64,000 bases of DNA from Candidatus Borkfalkia ceftriaxoniphila (GTDB lineage Bacteria > Bacillota > Clostridia > Christensenellales > Borkfalkiaceae): positions 124,001 through 188,000 of the forward strand of contig NZ_SDOZ01000002.1 of the NCBI RefSeq assembly GCF_004134775.1, read 5' to 3'. The notes beneath the pieces are model-generated. The model was not told where the DNA came from, ran no database searches, and saw only the letters and a program-made list of their open reading frames with translations. Each line of letters starts with the position of its first letter. The stretch's first letter is position 1. Below are positions 35,476 to 45,719 of this stretch, piece by piece. A program made the translations under genes and the position numbers.

Positions 35476-37368
35476 TTATTCCAATTCAAAGGCTCCGGTG
35501 TAGAGTTGATAATACTGACCTTTTTTCGAAAGCAATTCTTCGTGCGAGCCTTCCTCGACGACCTTACCGCCATCGAGTACAATGATCTTATCGCTGGAAC
35601 AGATTGTCGAAAGGCGGTGTGCGATGACAAATACCGTTCTTCCTTCCATCAGCCTGTCCGTCCCCGCCTGTACGATCTTTTCCGTGCGCGTGTCGATGGA
35701 CGACGTCGCCTCGTCGAGTATCAGAACGGGCGTATCGGCGACCGCCGCGCGCGCAATGGATATCAGTTGCCGTTGTCCCTGCGACAGGTTCGCGCCGTCC
35801 GACGACAACATCGTTTTAAATCCGTCGGGCAATTTCATGATAAAATCGTAGGCGTTCGCCGTCTTGGCCGCCGCGTAAATTTCTTCGTCCGTCGCGTCAA
35901 GTCGGCCGTATCGTATGTTCTCCATCACCGTGCCCGTAAACAGGTTGGTATCCTGCAGTACGACGGTCAGCGATCTGCGCAAATCCGCTTTTCCGATCTT
36001 ATTGATATTGATGCCGTCATACCGTATTTTGCCGTCCGCTATATCGTAAAATCGGTTGATAAGATTCGTAATCGTAGTTTTCCCTGCGCCCGTCGCACCG
36101 ACAAACGCAATTTTCTCGCCTGCTTTCGCCGTGATGCAGACGTCCCGCAGTACCGTATGCGATTCGTCATACCGAAAATCAACGTGATCGAGCACTATAT
36201 TGCCTTTGAGTTCCGTCAGCGTAACGGTACCGTCGCCGTGCGGATGTTTCCATGCCCACATTCCCGTCTTTTCTCGGCATTCTTCGAGCGCGCCGTCTGC
36301 GGAAAATTTGGCATTCACGAGCGTTACGTATCCCTCGTCGGTTTCCGGCGTTTCATCGATCAGCGTAAATACGCGACCCGCACCCGCAAACGCCATTGCG
36401 CACATGGAAGTCTGCTGTGATACCTGCGCCACGGACTGTCCGAACTGCCGCGACATGGAAAGAAAAGACACTACGACCGCCGCCGACATCGCCGACATAC
36501 CCGTCAAGGTAAGGTTCTTCGCACCCGGTATCAGCAATATCACGCCTCCGAGGATCGCCAGAAGCACATACATATAATTCCCGATCCCGCTCAGCGCGGG
36601 CATGACGATGTTTCCGTATTCGTTCGCCCTGCCCGAATCCTCTTTCACCCTGCCGTTCAGCCGTTTGAAATCCGCGATCGTTTCCCTCTCGTGCGTAAAT
36701 ACCTTTACGACTTTTTCACCGTTCATGATCTCTTCGATAAAACCTTCGAGTTTCGCCGTACTCTGCTGCTGTCCGACGAAACTTTCCGCCGATTTTCCGC
36801 CGATCTTTTTGATGACCAAGAGCATTGCCGCCGCGCAAAAATATACCGCGAACGTCAGCCACACCGAAATACAGAGCATTGCGATCGTAAGTATGAACAG
36901 CGTAAAAGCAGTGTTAATGATCTGCACCATACTCTGCGAGATAAACTGCCTTATCGCGTCGATATCGTTTGTATAGTGGGACATAATGTCGCCGTGCTTG
37001 TTTCGGTCGAAATACGAAATCGGAAGCGTTTCCATTCGGGCGAACATATCCTTCCGCAATCTGTTGAGCGTTCGCTGCCCCACTTTCGCCATGATCCGCG
37101 CGTATATCCAGGAGGCTGAAACACCGACGCCGTACACGACGACCATTGCTGCGATCAGCGCGTTCAGTACGGACGAAACCGAAGAAAAACCATCTGATAT
37201 CGCGGGCGTAATCACGTTTTCGATGATAAGAAAAAGAAATACTCCCGATGCGGACGACGCAACCGCGGCAAAAAACAAGCAGACGATGACGAGCGGCATT
37301 TCCCGTTTATTGTGCCCGAATATGTACGCGATCAGTCTCTTCATTTCCGAATTCGATTTTTTACGCAT
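35476..37368 (-). CDS. ABC multidrug exporter half-transporter, catalytically complete subunit
   Basis: A 630-residue type IV ABC exporter: six TM helices (residues about 20-330) and an ATPase. Walker A GATGAGKTT, signature LSQGQRQ, Walker B LILDEATSSID with the catalytic Glu, and H-loop IAHRLST are intact. An insert of about 50 residues between TM and ATPase domains carries KHPHGDGTV. The start MRKKSNSE at 37368 overlaps the upstream stop codon (ATGCGTAA). It pairs with the preceding gene as a heterodimer. Confidence 0.92.
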   Translation of the reverse strand: MRKKSNSEMKRLIAYIFGHNKREMPLVIVCLFFAAVASSASGVFLFLIIENVITPAISDGFSSVSSVLNALIAAMVVVYGVGVSASWIYARIMAKVGQRTLNRLRKDMFARMETLPISYFDRNKHGDIMSHYTNDIDAIRQFISQSMVQIINTAFTLFILTIAMLCISVWLTFAVYFCAAAMLLVIKKIGGKSAESFVGQQQSTAKLEGFIEEIMNGEKVVKVFTHERETIADFKRLNGRVKEDSGRANEYGNIVMPALSGIGNYMYVLLAILGGVILLIPGAKNLTLTGMSAMSAAVVVSFLSMSRQFGQSVAQVSQQTSMCAMAFAGAGRVFTLIDETPETDEGYVTLVNAKFSADGALEECREKTGMWAWKHPHGDGTVTLTELKGNIVLDHVDFRYDESHTVLRDVCITAKAGEKIAFVGATGAGKTTITNLINRFYDIADGKIRYDGININKIGKADLRRSLTVVLQDTNLFTGTVMENIRYGRLDATDEEIYAAAKTANAYDFIMKLPDGFKTMLSSDGANLSQGQRQLISIARAAVADTPVLILDEATSSIDTRTEKIVQAGTDRLMEGRTVFVIAHRLSTICSSDKIIVLDGGKVVEEGSHEELLSKKGQYYQLYTGAFELE

Positions 37369-39106
37369 TGCCGCCGCCTCCCGTTCCGTTCTGCGTTTCG
37401 TATATTTCCCGATAGATCGCATTGCTTTTCATAAGTTCTGCATGCGTACCGACGCCGTCTATCCTTCCCTTTTCGAGTACGAGTATCTTATCCGCTTCCT
37501 GTATGGACGAGATCCTCTGCGCGATAATGATTTTGGTCGTTTCGGGAAGATAGTTTTTCAGTCCCCTGCGTATCAGCGCCTCCGTCTTCGTATCGACCGC
37601 ACTGGTCGAGTCGTCCAGGATCAGAACTTTCGGTTTCCGCAGCAGAGCGCGCGCAATGCACAGACGCTGTTTCTGTCCGCCCGAAAGATTAACGCCGCCT
37701 TCTTCGAGATAAGTGTCGTACCCTTCGGGAAAAGATCGGATATATCCGTCCGCCTGCGCGATCTCGCAGGCCCTTTGCATCTCTTGCTCCGAAGCCGCCG
37801 CGTCGCCCCATTGCAGGTTCTCCCTGATCGTGCCCGAAAACAACACATTTTTCTGCAACACCACCGCCACGCTACGGCGCAGGCTTGCGGAATCGTATTC
37901 CCTTACGTCGATCCCGCCCACTTTCACGCAGCCAGCGGCTGCGTCGTATAGTCGTGATATGAGATTGACGAGAGAAGTCTTGCCCGAACCCGTACCGCCG
38001 ATGATGCCCAGCGTTTCCCCCGACCGGATTTGCAGCCCGATATTTTCGAGGATATAGTTTCCCTCGCCCGAATAACCAAAATATACGTTTTCAAAATCGA
38101 TCGTGCCGTCTTCGATTTCCGTGATCGGTTTTTCGGGCGTTATGATCGCGCTCTCTTCCCGCAAAACTTCCGCGATCCGTTGTGCGGACGCCGCTGACAT
38201 GGATATGATAACGATGATCATGCTCAGCATCATGAGTGCGGACAGAATATTGATGCCGTAGGATATCAGGGAAGAAAGTTCGCCCGTAGTCAGACTGCCC
38301 CAAGGCAGCCGCCCCGCGATGACGTAAGCGCCGAGCACGGAAATAACGATGTAACAGGCGTACATAAATAGGTTTACGGCGGGCGTGTTCCATGCGATAA
38401 TTTTTTCGCCGCGAACAAAATCGTTGCATACGTCGTCCGCCGCGCGCGCAAATTTAACATTTTCATACTCTTCGCGCACATAGGTCTTGACGACGCGGAT
38501 GCCCTTTACGTTCTCATGCACCGATGCGTTCAGTCTGTCGTATTTCTTAAATACCCGCGTCATATACGGGAAAGATTTCAATAAAATCAGGACTATGATC
38601 CCGCCGAGCACGGGGATACACGCAACGAATATCCATGCCAGCGACGGGCTTACCGCAAACGCCATCACGACCGAAAACACCATCATCAGGGGAACGCGTA
38701 CCGCAATTCGGATGATCATGCTGAACGCGTTCTGAATATTCGTTATATCCGTAGTCATACGCGTCACCAATCCCGAAGCGGAAAATCTGTCAATGTTGGA
38801 AAAGGAATAATTTTGTACTTTTCCGAACATATCTTCACGCAGATTCGCGCAAAATCCCGCAGCCGCCCGCGCGCAGAACTTTCCCGATAATATTCCCGAC
38901 GCGAGCAATACCCCGGCAAGCGCCGCAAGTATGCCGCCGTACAGCAATAAACTTTTCCACTCCACGCCGCTGCTGTCTATCAGTTTTGCCAAGACGAAGG
39001 GCAGTATGCATTCACAGACGACTTCCAAAGTTACGAAACTCATGCTCAGTACCGCGGCTTTTTTATTTTCCCGCAGAGAACGCAGCAAATATTTTACCGT
39101 ATTCAT
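37361..39106 (-). CDS. ABC multidrug exporter half-transporter, degenerate-site subunit
   Basis: A 581-residue ABC exporter with six TM helices and an ATPase. Walker A GGTGSGKTS and signature LSGGQKQR are canonical, but Walker B reads LILDDSTSAVD: Asp stands where catalytic Glu is usual, and the H-loop is IAQRISS (Gln for His). These are the marks of the degenerate half of heterodimeric exporters such as BmrC/BmrD. GGAGGAG precedes the ATG. Controlled by the upstream MarR protein. Confidence 0.92.
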   Translation of the reverse strand: MNTVKYLLRSLRENKKAAVLSMSFVTLEVVCECILPFVLAKLIDSSGVEWKSLLLYGGILAALAGVLLASGILSGKFCARAAAGFCANLREDMFGKVQNYSFSNIDRFSASGLVTRMTTDITNIQNAFSMIIRIAVRVPLMMVFSVVMAFAVSPSLAWIFVACIPVLGGIIVLILLKSFPYMTRVFKKYDRLNASVHENVKGIRVVKTYVREEYENVKFARAADDVCNDFVRGEKIIAWNTPAVNLFMYACYIVISVLGAYVIAGRLPWGSLTTGELSSLISYGINILSALMMLSMIIVIISMSAASAQRIAEVLREESAIITPEKPITEIEDGTIDFENVYFGYSGEGNYILENIGLQIRSGETLGIIGGTGSGKTSLVNLISRLYDAAAGCVKVGGIDVREYDSASLRRSVAVVLQKNVLFSGTIRENLQWGDAAASEQEMQRACEIAQADGYIRSFPEGYDTYLEEGGVNLSGGQKQRLCIARALLRKPKVLILDDSTSAVDTKTEALIRRGLKNYLPETTKIIIAQRISSIQEADKILVLEKGRIDGVGTHAELMKSNAIYREIYETQNGTGGGGNA

Positions 39107-39134
39107 TTTCTCCTCCTAAATTAGTTTTACGTCA

Positions 39135-39159
39135 AATAGTTTTATATCAAACAATATGG
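39135..39159. promoter_or_regulatory. Putative MarR operator before the ABC exporter genes
   Basis: A 25-base site that matches 23 of 25 bases of the site at 39643-39667 in inverted orientation. It lies between the marR-like stop and the exporter start, 29 bases before the exporter ATG. Confidence 0.65.
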
Positions 39160-39193
39160 CCGTTTTTTTCCGCCCCTTTCGGGACGGTAAAAT

Positions 39194-39625
39194 TTATTTT
39201 TGCGAAATATTTCTTTTCATCGTTTCAATACAATAAAAAAAGGTTTCCAATTGCTCGTCGGTCAATCCTCTTTTCAATTTCGACTCGAATTCTTCCATAT
39301 GCACGTCCGCGGTCTTTACGATTTCTCTGCCCAGCGGCGTCAGAGATATCTTATTGAAACGGGCGTCCGCTACCGATTCGCGTTTCAGAAATCCCTTGCT
39401 TTCCATCGTCGAAATGACCTTTGAACAAGTCGATTTCGTCGTTTCCAAAACCTCTTCCAGATCGCGCTGGAATACCTCTTTCCCTTCATTTTCTTGTAAA
39501 AATTTCAGTATGAATAAATTCGGTGCGGACACGCGGTCTTTCCCCATCTCCTTTTCTTTATTTTCGATATGCCGCGATACCATATTTTGCAGCGACTTGA
39601 CTTCCGCCCCGATCAATTTTTTCAT
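39194..39625 (-). CDS. MarR-family transcriptional regulator
   Basis: A 143-residue winged-helix regulator. The helix-turn-helix (FQRDLEEVLETTKSTCSKVISTMESKGFLKRES) and wing (DARFNKISLTPLGREIV) are clear. The start at 39625 (MKKLIGAEVK) has GGAG upstream; a longer frame reaches 39706 but spans the promoter. First gene of the marR-ABC-ABC operon, the classic layout for drug-responsive exporters. Two matching operator-like sites suggest autoregulation. Confidence 0.9.
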   Translation of the reverse strand: MKKLIGAEVKSLQNMVSRHIENKEKEMGKDRVSAPNLFILKFLQENEGKEVFQRDLEEVLETTKSTCSKVISTMESKGFLKRESVADARFNKISLTPLGREIVKTADVHMEEFESKLKRGLTDEQLETFFYCIETMKRNISQK

Positions 39626-39642
39626 TTCATCTCCATTCGACG

Positions 39643-39694
39643 CCAAATTGTTTGATATACAACTATTATACTTCTTTGTCATGCTTCCTGTCAA
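39643..39694 (-). promoter_or_regulatory. marR promoter with overlapping operator
   Basis: On the minus strand TTGACA (39689-39694), 18-base spacer, TATAAT (39665-39670). The operator-like site 39643-39667 starts in the -10 and covers the transcription start, the expected place for a repressor. Confidence 0.75.
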
Positions 39695-39745
39695 GTGTTT
39701 AAGCAATAAAATTGGGGCAAGGTTTTAAAACGCCTTAAAAACAAC

Positions 39746-39783
39746 AAAAAATCGGTCAAAACAAATGTTTAACCGATTTTTTT
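39746..39783 (-). terminator. Terminator of tRNA-Gly
   Basis: AAAAAATCGGT pairs with ACCGATTTTTT; on the minus strand a T-run follows directly after the tRNA-Gly gene. Confidence 0.85.
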
Positions 39784-39858
39784 TGGAGCGGGAGACGGGA
39801 ATCGAACCCGCGGGAATCAGCTTGGGAAGCTGACGCCATACCATTAGGCGACTCCCGC
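39784..39858 (-). tRNA. tRNA-Gly (CCC)
   Basis: A 75-base cloverleaf with encoded CCA on the minus strand. The anticodon stem TCAGC/GCTGA closes the loop TTCCCAA, giving CCC, for GGG codons. Confidence 0.93.
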
Positions 39859-39902
39859 ATTCAGCGTAATTATTATATAACATTTTTTTATTTTTGGCAA
39901 TC

Positions 39903-39931
39903 AAAAAAGCGCCGAAATTTCGGCGCTTTTT
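39903..39931 (-). terminator. Terminator of the PrsA-like gene
   Basis: A perfect palindrome AAAAAGCGCCGAAA/complement with T-run, 10 bases past the stop codon. Confidence 0.9.
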
Positions 39932-39940
39932 ATTTTTTTG

Positions 39941-42103
39941 TTACTGATCGAGATTGCTCAGATCTTTGTAGCGGTTTTTGTATACGGTGACGGAACTGTC
40001 TTGGAGAATGGTCGTCACCTCGCTCTGTTTGGTCGTCGCGTAATCGTCGGCGATGACGTTCTTATAAGCATTGTAGAACTGATACGAGAACGTGCCCTCT
40101 TTGTTTCGGTCGGCAAAGTTGAAATCCTGATAGGTGTTGCCCTCGCCGAAGACGTACGTCACGTAAATAACGTGCCAGCCGTAATCGGTCGCGACGATGC
40201 TGATGGCACCCGCCCCTTCCTGCAAAGCAGTCTGCGCCGCGTATTCGAACTCTTTCACGTAACTGGTGGAATTGCCCTTGCCCGCTACGGAATAGCCGAG
40301 ATATTTATTGAGGATCGCGGTATCGGTCGTGTAAGCGAACTGCAAAGCATTCATTGCGGAGAGCGCTTTATAGGCGACGGTGTCCTTCACAAAATAATTG
40401 TCTTTGGAAACCTCCGATACGCCGTTCACCTTGCCCTTATAGTAGACGAGTTTTGAATAGTCGATGACCTGATTGCCGTTTTCCGTCTTATAATAATTCT
40501 GTTCTTTGTAGAAATCGGCAGTCTTGCTACCCGTCACGCTGCCGGTTTTTCCGAGCACAAAATCCAAATAACCCTGCATTTCAGTGATGAAACCGTCGAT
40601 GGTAATGGGGTTGGGTTCGAGCGTGTAGGTATCGTCGTCGTTTTTGGTAACTTTTCCGTTGTAAGCGTAGTAAGAATCGTATTTATCGATCTTGCCCGCA
40701 TTGTCTTCAAAGAAGAGATAATCGGAATTTCCGAAATAATTTTCGCCAGTCGCCTGATAACTGTAATCGGTTGCGCCGTTGAACCAGGAAGCGCGCTGAT
40801 CGGTCGCCTCCACCTCGGATAAGAGTTGATTTCTGTAATAATAATATTCGGACTGATTGATTACATTGTTGGAAAGTCTGTTATTGTAGTCGGCAAGCGC
40901 GTCGGACTGTCCCGCGCTGAACGGGAGCAGAGTGTTGTACACGAACCCGAATCCGCTCTGCGGGGAATACAAAATGAACGTGTCGTCGGATACGCTGTCG
41001 AGCGCAGTCGTGTAATCGCTCACGCTCGTGAAAATAGATTTCTGTCCGTTGACGATTTCGTTATATTTTTTGCCGAGATTTTCTTCCTCGATCGCGCTCG
41101 TCATGGAGATCTGCAGCGTATCGCTGAAGTTGTTGATGATCATCTGTTCGAGTTGATTCTTCATTTCGGTGGCGAAGTAAGGAAGTTTTTCAACGTCGGT
41201 GATATCGTCCTCTTCGCCGAGCATGTAGTTGTTTTCCAGCGCTTTGATGAATTTATTATAGGCTTTTTTACGGGTTACGACGGTGGAACCCTCCACTTTC
41301 TCGTATTCGCCGCATTCGTCCGCGGTGTTGTAGCCCGTATAGATCTGATAGTCGACGTTGCCCTCAGCGTTCTTGGGATAGGAATTCGTTTCTTCCGTAT
41401 CGGCGCCCGTAGGGATGGCTCTGTCCGTTTCCGAAGAGGAAGAACTGTCGTCTTCGTTTTTGATGATCGCCTTTTCGTAAGAATCGAGCGCGTTGTTCAC
41501 GCTCTGGCGCAAACCGTACAGCGCATAATTGTAATTGTTATCGGAAATGAGATATCTCAGCGCGTCGTTTTCGCTCTTGTCCGCCGCTTTGAGATAGCCT
41601 TCTACACTGATGTCGGAAACGATCTCGATGGTTCCGTCCGTGATGACCGCGCCCTCTTTATCATCATCGGGAACGCTGTCCGCATCGACGACTACTTTGC
41701 CCGCGTTGAGGTAGTACAAAGTCGCGAATTGCAACATCATTTTACGGCTGGTCAGCGAATTCATCAGCGTTTCGAATACGTCTGCATAGGAGGACGCTTG
41801 TCCCGACTGCAACATGCTGTATCCGTAATTGATGAAATAGGAAACGAGATCGAGTTTGGAAACTTCCGCGGTAGTCACGATTTTATCCACGTCCTCGTCG
41901 GTGAGGTTAAAATCCTCTCCGAAAAATACGCTTTCAAACGTGTCCTTCAGCGCGGTCTTGTCCTTGCCGATATTCACCTCGGCGACCACTTGCTCCATGT
42001 CCTTGCGGTTATCGGTCGTAATGATACGACACCCCGCAAAACAACCCAGCGCAAACGCCGTCACCAAGATTAAAGTTAAAATTTTGATCAGTTTTTTCTT
42101 CAT
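39941..42103 (-). CDS. PrsA/SurA-like foldase lipoprotein
   Basis: A 720-residue exported lipoprotein (lipobox FAGC at about residue 25). The C-terminal part has ALQEGAGAISIVATDYGWHVIYVTYVF, which resembles the end of parvulin peptidyl-prolyl isomerase domains. A Ser-rich acidic linker (DDSSSSSETD) lies near residue 220. It follows mfd, where Firmicutes often carry a PrsA/SurA-like foldase. It is roughly twice the usual PrsA length, so it may have extra chaperone modules. The catalytic parvulin core is hard to recognise, so activity is uncertain. Confidence 0.65.
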   Translation of the reverse strand: MKKKLIKILTLILVTAFALGCFAGCRIITTDNRKDMEQVVAEVNIGKDKTALKDTFESVFFGEDFNLTDEDVDKIVTTAEVSKLDLVSYFINYGYSMLQSGQASSYADVFETLMNSLTSRKMMLQFATLYYLNAGKVVVDADSVPDDDKEGAVITDGTIEIVSDISVEGYLKAADKSENDALRYLISDNNYNYALYGLRQSVNNALDSYEKAIIKNEDDSSSSSETDRAIPTGADTEETNSYPKNAEGNVDYQIYTGYNTADECGEYEKVEGSTVVTRKKAYNKFIKALENNYMLGEEDDITDVEKLPYFATEMKNQLEQMIINNFSDTLQISMTSAIEEENLGKKYNEIVNGQKSIFTSVSDYTTALDSVSDDTFILYSPQSGFGFVYNTLLPFSAGQSDALADYNNRLSNNVINQSEYYYYRNQLLSEVEATDQRASWFNGATDYSYQATGENYFGNSDYLFFEDNAGKIDKYDSYYAYNGKVTKNDDDTYTLEPNPITIDGFITEMQGYLDFVLGKTGSVTGSKTADFYKEQNYYKTENGNQVIDYSKLVYYKGKVNGVSEVSKDNYFVKDTVAYKALSAMNALQFAYTTDTAILNKYLGYSVAGKGNSTSYVKEFEYAAQTALQEGAGAISIVATDYGWHVIYVTYVFGEGNTYQDFNFADRNKEGTFSYQFYNAYKNVIADDYATTKQSEVTTILQDSSVTVYKNRYKDLSNLDQ

Positions 42104-42224
42104 AGAATCTACTCCGAATTCCGTTAAATCGCAATATAAACAATTATATATTATTTTGAGATGAAAAGCAATCGTATTTGATGAAAAACTCGTTAAAATT
42201 TTGTCATTTACGATATTTTGCGTT

Positions 42225-45200
42225 TCAAAGCGCCGTGCCCGCGGCGGATTTCAAGAATTTCGTCATGGAAAGCATGAGTTTCTGCGCGTCGCTTTCGGGG
42301 CGGAACAGGACCGCGGGATTTTTGGACATATCGAGGCGCACCTTTCCCGCAAACGCGTCCAGCGCGGCGGAAAACTTACCGTCCGCGAGCGTTTGCACCG
42401 AGGGCAGGACGATCTCGCCCCCCGCGCTGCTGACGGCGATCTTGCGGATATTCAGTTTCGCCGCGTACGATTTCAGCACGGCTATAATTAAAAGATTGAG
42501 CACCTCTTTGGGCAGTTTTCCGTAATTTTCCTCGATGGAAAGGCAGACGCGTTTGTAATCCTCCACGCCGCGGATCTCCGCGATCTGCTTGTAGCAATCC
42601 AGCCGCGAGGCGCTCGCCTCGATGTACTTTTCGGGAATATAGGCGTCCGCCTTGATATCCAGTTCCGCCACCGTCTGTTCGACGCCCGTCATCTCCTCCT
42701 TCAAAAGTTTTGCGTACAACTCGTAGCCCACTTTGTCCATATGCCCGTGCTGCTCGCGTCCCAGAACATTGCCCGCGCCGCGGATCTCCAGATCGCGCAT
42801 GGCGATCTTAAAGCCCGAACCGAGTTCGGTAAATTCCATGATCGCTTTCAGCCGCTCGCCCGCCTTTTCCGTCATGACCTTTTCGGGCTTGAACGTGAAA
42901 TACGCGTGCGCCAGGAGCGCGCCGCGCCCCACCCTGCCGCGCAATTGATAGAGTTGGGAAATGCCCAGCCTGTCGCTATCGATGACGATGAGCGTGTTGG
43001 CTTTGGGAAGGTCGATGCCGTTTTCGATGATGGTCGTGGAAATGAGGATATTGCTCTCCCCTTCGTAAAATTTGAGGATGCCGTTTTCCAAAACCTCCCT
43101 GTCCATGCGCCCGTGCGCAACGGTGATCTTGCCTTCGGGCACGATCTCCTTGATTTTGGCGGCAAAGGAAAAGATCGTTTCCACGCGGTTATAAAGAATG
43201 AACACCTGCCCGCCGCGGGCGAGTTCCCGAAGGCACGCGTCGCGGATGAGCGTTTCCGTTTCCTCCACCACGTACGTCTGGACGGGCAGCCGCGTCGTAG
43301 GCGGCGTTTCGATGGTGGAAATATCGCGGATGCCGGAGAGCGACATATGCAGCGTGCGCGGAATGGGCGTCGCCGTCATGGTCAGGCAGTCCACGTCGTT
43401 CTTCATGTTTTTGATCTTTTCTTTATGCTCTACGCCAAAGCGTTGTTCCTCGTCGAGAATGAGAAGCCCGAGGTCTTTGAATTTTACGTCGTTCGAGAGC
43501 AGGCGGTGTGTGCCGATGAGAAGGTCTACCTCCCCGTTTTTGACGCGGGCGAGCACCTTATCCTGCTCGGCGGGGCTCTTGAAACGATTGAGCACTTCCA
43601 CGTTTACGCCGAAGGGCGAAAAGCGCCTGACGGCGTTTTCGAAATGCTGTTGGCACAAGATGGTGTTCGGACACATGAGCGCCGCCTGCTTGCCGTTGAG
43701 GATACAAAGATACGCCGCGCGGAAAGCGACTTCCGTCTTGCCGTATCCGACGTCGCCGCACAGAAGGCGGTCCATCACCTTGGGCGAACACATATCCGCC
43801 TTGATCTCCTCCGCGGAGGCGAGTTGATCGGGCGTTTCTTCGAACTCGAAAGCGTTTTCGAACTCTTCCATCATCTCGGGATAAGGAGAGAACACGAATC
43901 CGTGCTTTTCCGAGCGCTCGGCGTACAACTGTTTCAGATCGAACGCCATCGCTTTGAGCGACGCTTTGACGCGCTGTTTGACGCGTTCGAACTCCGCGCC
44001 GCCGATCTTGCTCAAAGACGGGCTGTCCTCGCCCATATATTTGGAGAGAATGTCCATCTGCTCGACGGGCACGTACAGAACGTCCCCCCCGCGGTATTCG
44101 AGGGCGATGTATTCCTTTGTGCCGTCCGTCGTTTCGATCTTTTTCGTACCGACGATCTTGCCCACGCCGTGCGTTTCATGCACGGCGTAATCGCCGATCT
44201 CGGGCGAGGTAAACAGATCGTTTCTCTTTCTGCGGATGCGCTTGGATACGGGCGATTTCGTGTACAGATCGCCCGTCCCGATGACGACGAGTTTGTTCTC
44301 GTGCAGAATGAGCCCGTGCCCGAGTTCCGATTGCAGCACTGCGACACCCTTGAACGCGGACAATTTTTCGGGCAGAACGGAAGCGTCGATATACTCGTCG
44401 GACAGCATTTCGCGCATTTTCTGCGCGCGGGAGGAATTGCCGCAATAGAGCATGACGCGGTAACCGTCGGCGCGCCAACTTTTCAGATCCGTGACGAGAT
44501 TGACGAACCCGTTGAGATATCTGCCCACGGGCGAGGAATGAAAGTTATACGTTTTCAGCGGCTCGAAAAAGTAACTGCGGGAAGCGAACGTCTGCAACGC
44601 GAGCGAGCGCCGCGCGGCAAGTTCCGCCAGAAAATCCTGTTTATCCGCGAGTTGATAGCGCGAAAAAGAAAACGCCTCGCCGCCCAGCATCAGATTTGCC
44701 AACCGCTCCTCGTGCTCCTTGTATATCGCCTCCAACTTATCGTATACGAGTTTGCTCTCGTCATACACAAAGAGAGCGTCGCCGCCCAGAAAATTGAAAA
44801 AATCCACGCCGCAGGCGAGCAGAGGCAGGAAAAAAGAGGCGCCCGCGAAGGACGCGCCCGCTTCGAGTTTGGCGCACAGTTCCCCCACGATGGTCTGCGC
44901 CCGTTCATACGCGCGCGCGTCGCGGATCCGCGACAATTCGTCGAAAAGAACGTCTTTGATCTCGGAAATTTCCCCTTCGTTTATCGTGACGTCGGTCGCG
45001 GCGACGATATCGAGAAATTCGGCCTGCGCGAGCCGTTCGCCCGTGACGAAATTGTAAGGTTTTATCTTTTCCACGCCGTCCCCGAAAAAATCCACGCGGG
45101 CGGGATTTTCCGCATTGACGGGAAAAATATCCAGAATATCGCCGCGCAGAGCGAACGTTCCCTTACTCTCCACCGCCGCGGCACGGGTATAACCCATCTT

Positions 45201-45647
45201 CACGAGTTTTTCGGGCAGGGAAGAAAAATCGACTTCTTCCCCCACGACCAACGCGAGCGATTCGAGGCGGCGGGGAAAGAGTTGCAGCAGGCTCTCGATA
45301 TCGCATACGACGACGCGCGCGCCGTTTTGGATCTTGTACAGGGCGTTGATGCGCTTGAACAGCGCGTCCTTGGAAACGGCGTCCTTATACAAAAGGACCT
45401 CGTCCTTTGCCGTTAACAGCGCGGGCTCTTCGCCCGTAAATCCCGCGATCTGCGCGGCGCAGGAGGCGGCGCTGAGCGCGTTGTCGGTTATGTAGACGAG
45501 CCGCCCTTCCCACGAAAGCGGCGCGATCAGGCACTTGTGGGGAGCGGATACGCCGTACACCGCCGTCGGCGTGCCGAGGCGGAGATCATTTTTCAGTTCG
45601 CTGTAAGCAGGACCCAGTTGTTCTGCCGTGAAAAAATTGCGTATCAT
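42225..45647 (-). CDS. mfd: Transcription-repair coupling factor
   Basis: A 1140-residue Mfd. UvrB-homology N-terminal module (residues 1-430), RNA-polymerase interaction domain (IGDYAVHETHGVGKIVG), translocase with P-loop LLCGDVGYGKTEVAFRAA, DEEQRFG, TATPIPRTLHMS, and C-terminal TRCF domain. It removes stalled RNA polymerase and recruits UvrA. GGGAG precedes the ATG. Confidence 0.97.
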   Translation of the reverse strand: MIRNFFTAEQLGPAYSELKNDLRLGTPTAVYGVSAPHKCLIAPLSWEGRLVYITDNALSAASCAAQIAGFTGEEPALLTAKDEVLLYKDAVSKDALFKRINALYKIQNGARVVVCDIESLLQLFPRRLESLALVVGEEVDFSSLPEKLVKMGYTRAAAVESKGTFALRGDILDIFPVNAENPARVDFFGDGVEKIKPYNFVTGERLAQAEFLDIVAATDVTINEGEISEIKDVLFDELSRIRDARAYERAQTIVGELCAKLEAGASFAGASFFLPLLACGVDFFNFLGGDALFVYDESKLVYDKLEAIYKEHEERLANLMLGGEAFSFSRYQLADKQDFLAELAARRSLALQTFASRSYFFEPLKTYNFHSSPVGRYLNGFVNLVTDLKSWRADGYRVMLYCGNSSRAQKMREMLSDEYIDASVLPEKLSAFKGVAVLQSELGHGLILHENKLVVIGTGDLYTKSPVSKRIRRKRNDLFTSPEIGDYAVHETHGVGKIVGTKKIETTDGTKEYIALEYRGGDVLYVPVEQMDILSKYMGEDSPSLSKIGGAEFERVKQRVKASLKAMAFDLKQLYAERSEKHGFVFSPYPEMMEEFENAFEFEETPDQLASAEEIKADMCSPKVMDRLLCGDVGYGKTEVAFRAAYLCILNGKQAALMCPNTILCQQHFENAVRRFSPFGVNVEVLNRFKSPAEQDKVLARVKNGEVDLLIGTHRLLSNDVKFKDLGLLILDEEQRFGVEHKEKIKNMKNDVDCLTMTATPIPRTLHMSLSGIRDISTIETPPTTRLPVQTYVVEETETLIRDACLRELARGGQVFILYNRVETIFSFAAKIKEIVPEGKITVAHGRMDREVLENGILKFYEGESNILISTTIIENGIDLPKANTLIVIDSDRLGISQLYQLRGRVGRGALLAHAYFTFKPEKVMTEKAGERLKAIMEFTELGSGFKIAMRDLEIRGAGNVLGREQHGHMDKVGYELYAKLLKEEMTGVEQTVAELDIKADAYIPEKYIEASASRLDCYKQIAEIRGVEDYKRVCLSIEENYGKLPKEVLNLLIIAVLKSYAAKLNIRKIAVSSAGGEIVLPSVQTLADGKFSAALDAFAGKVRLDMSKNPAVLFRPESDAQKLMLSMTKFLKSAAGTAL

Positions 45648-45719
45648 AAAAACTCCCGTAACCCCAAGCGCCGCGGCACGAGGTACGCGCCGCGGAAAAT
45701 ACGTTTGCAGGGTCTTGTT

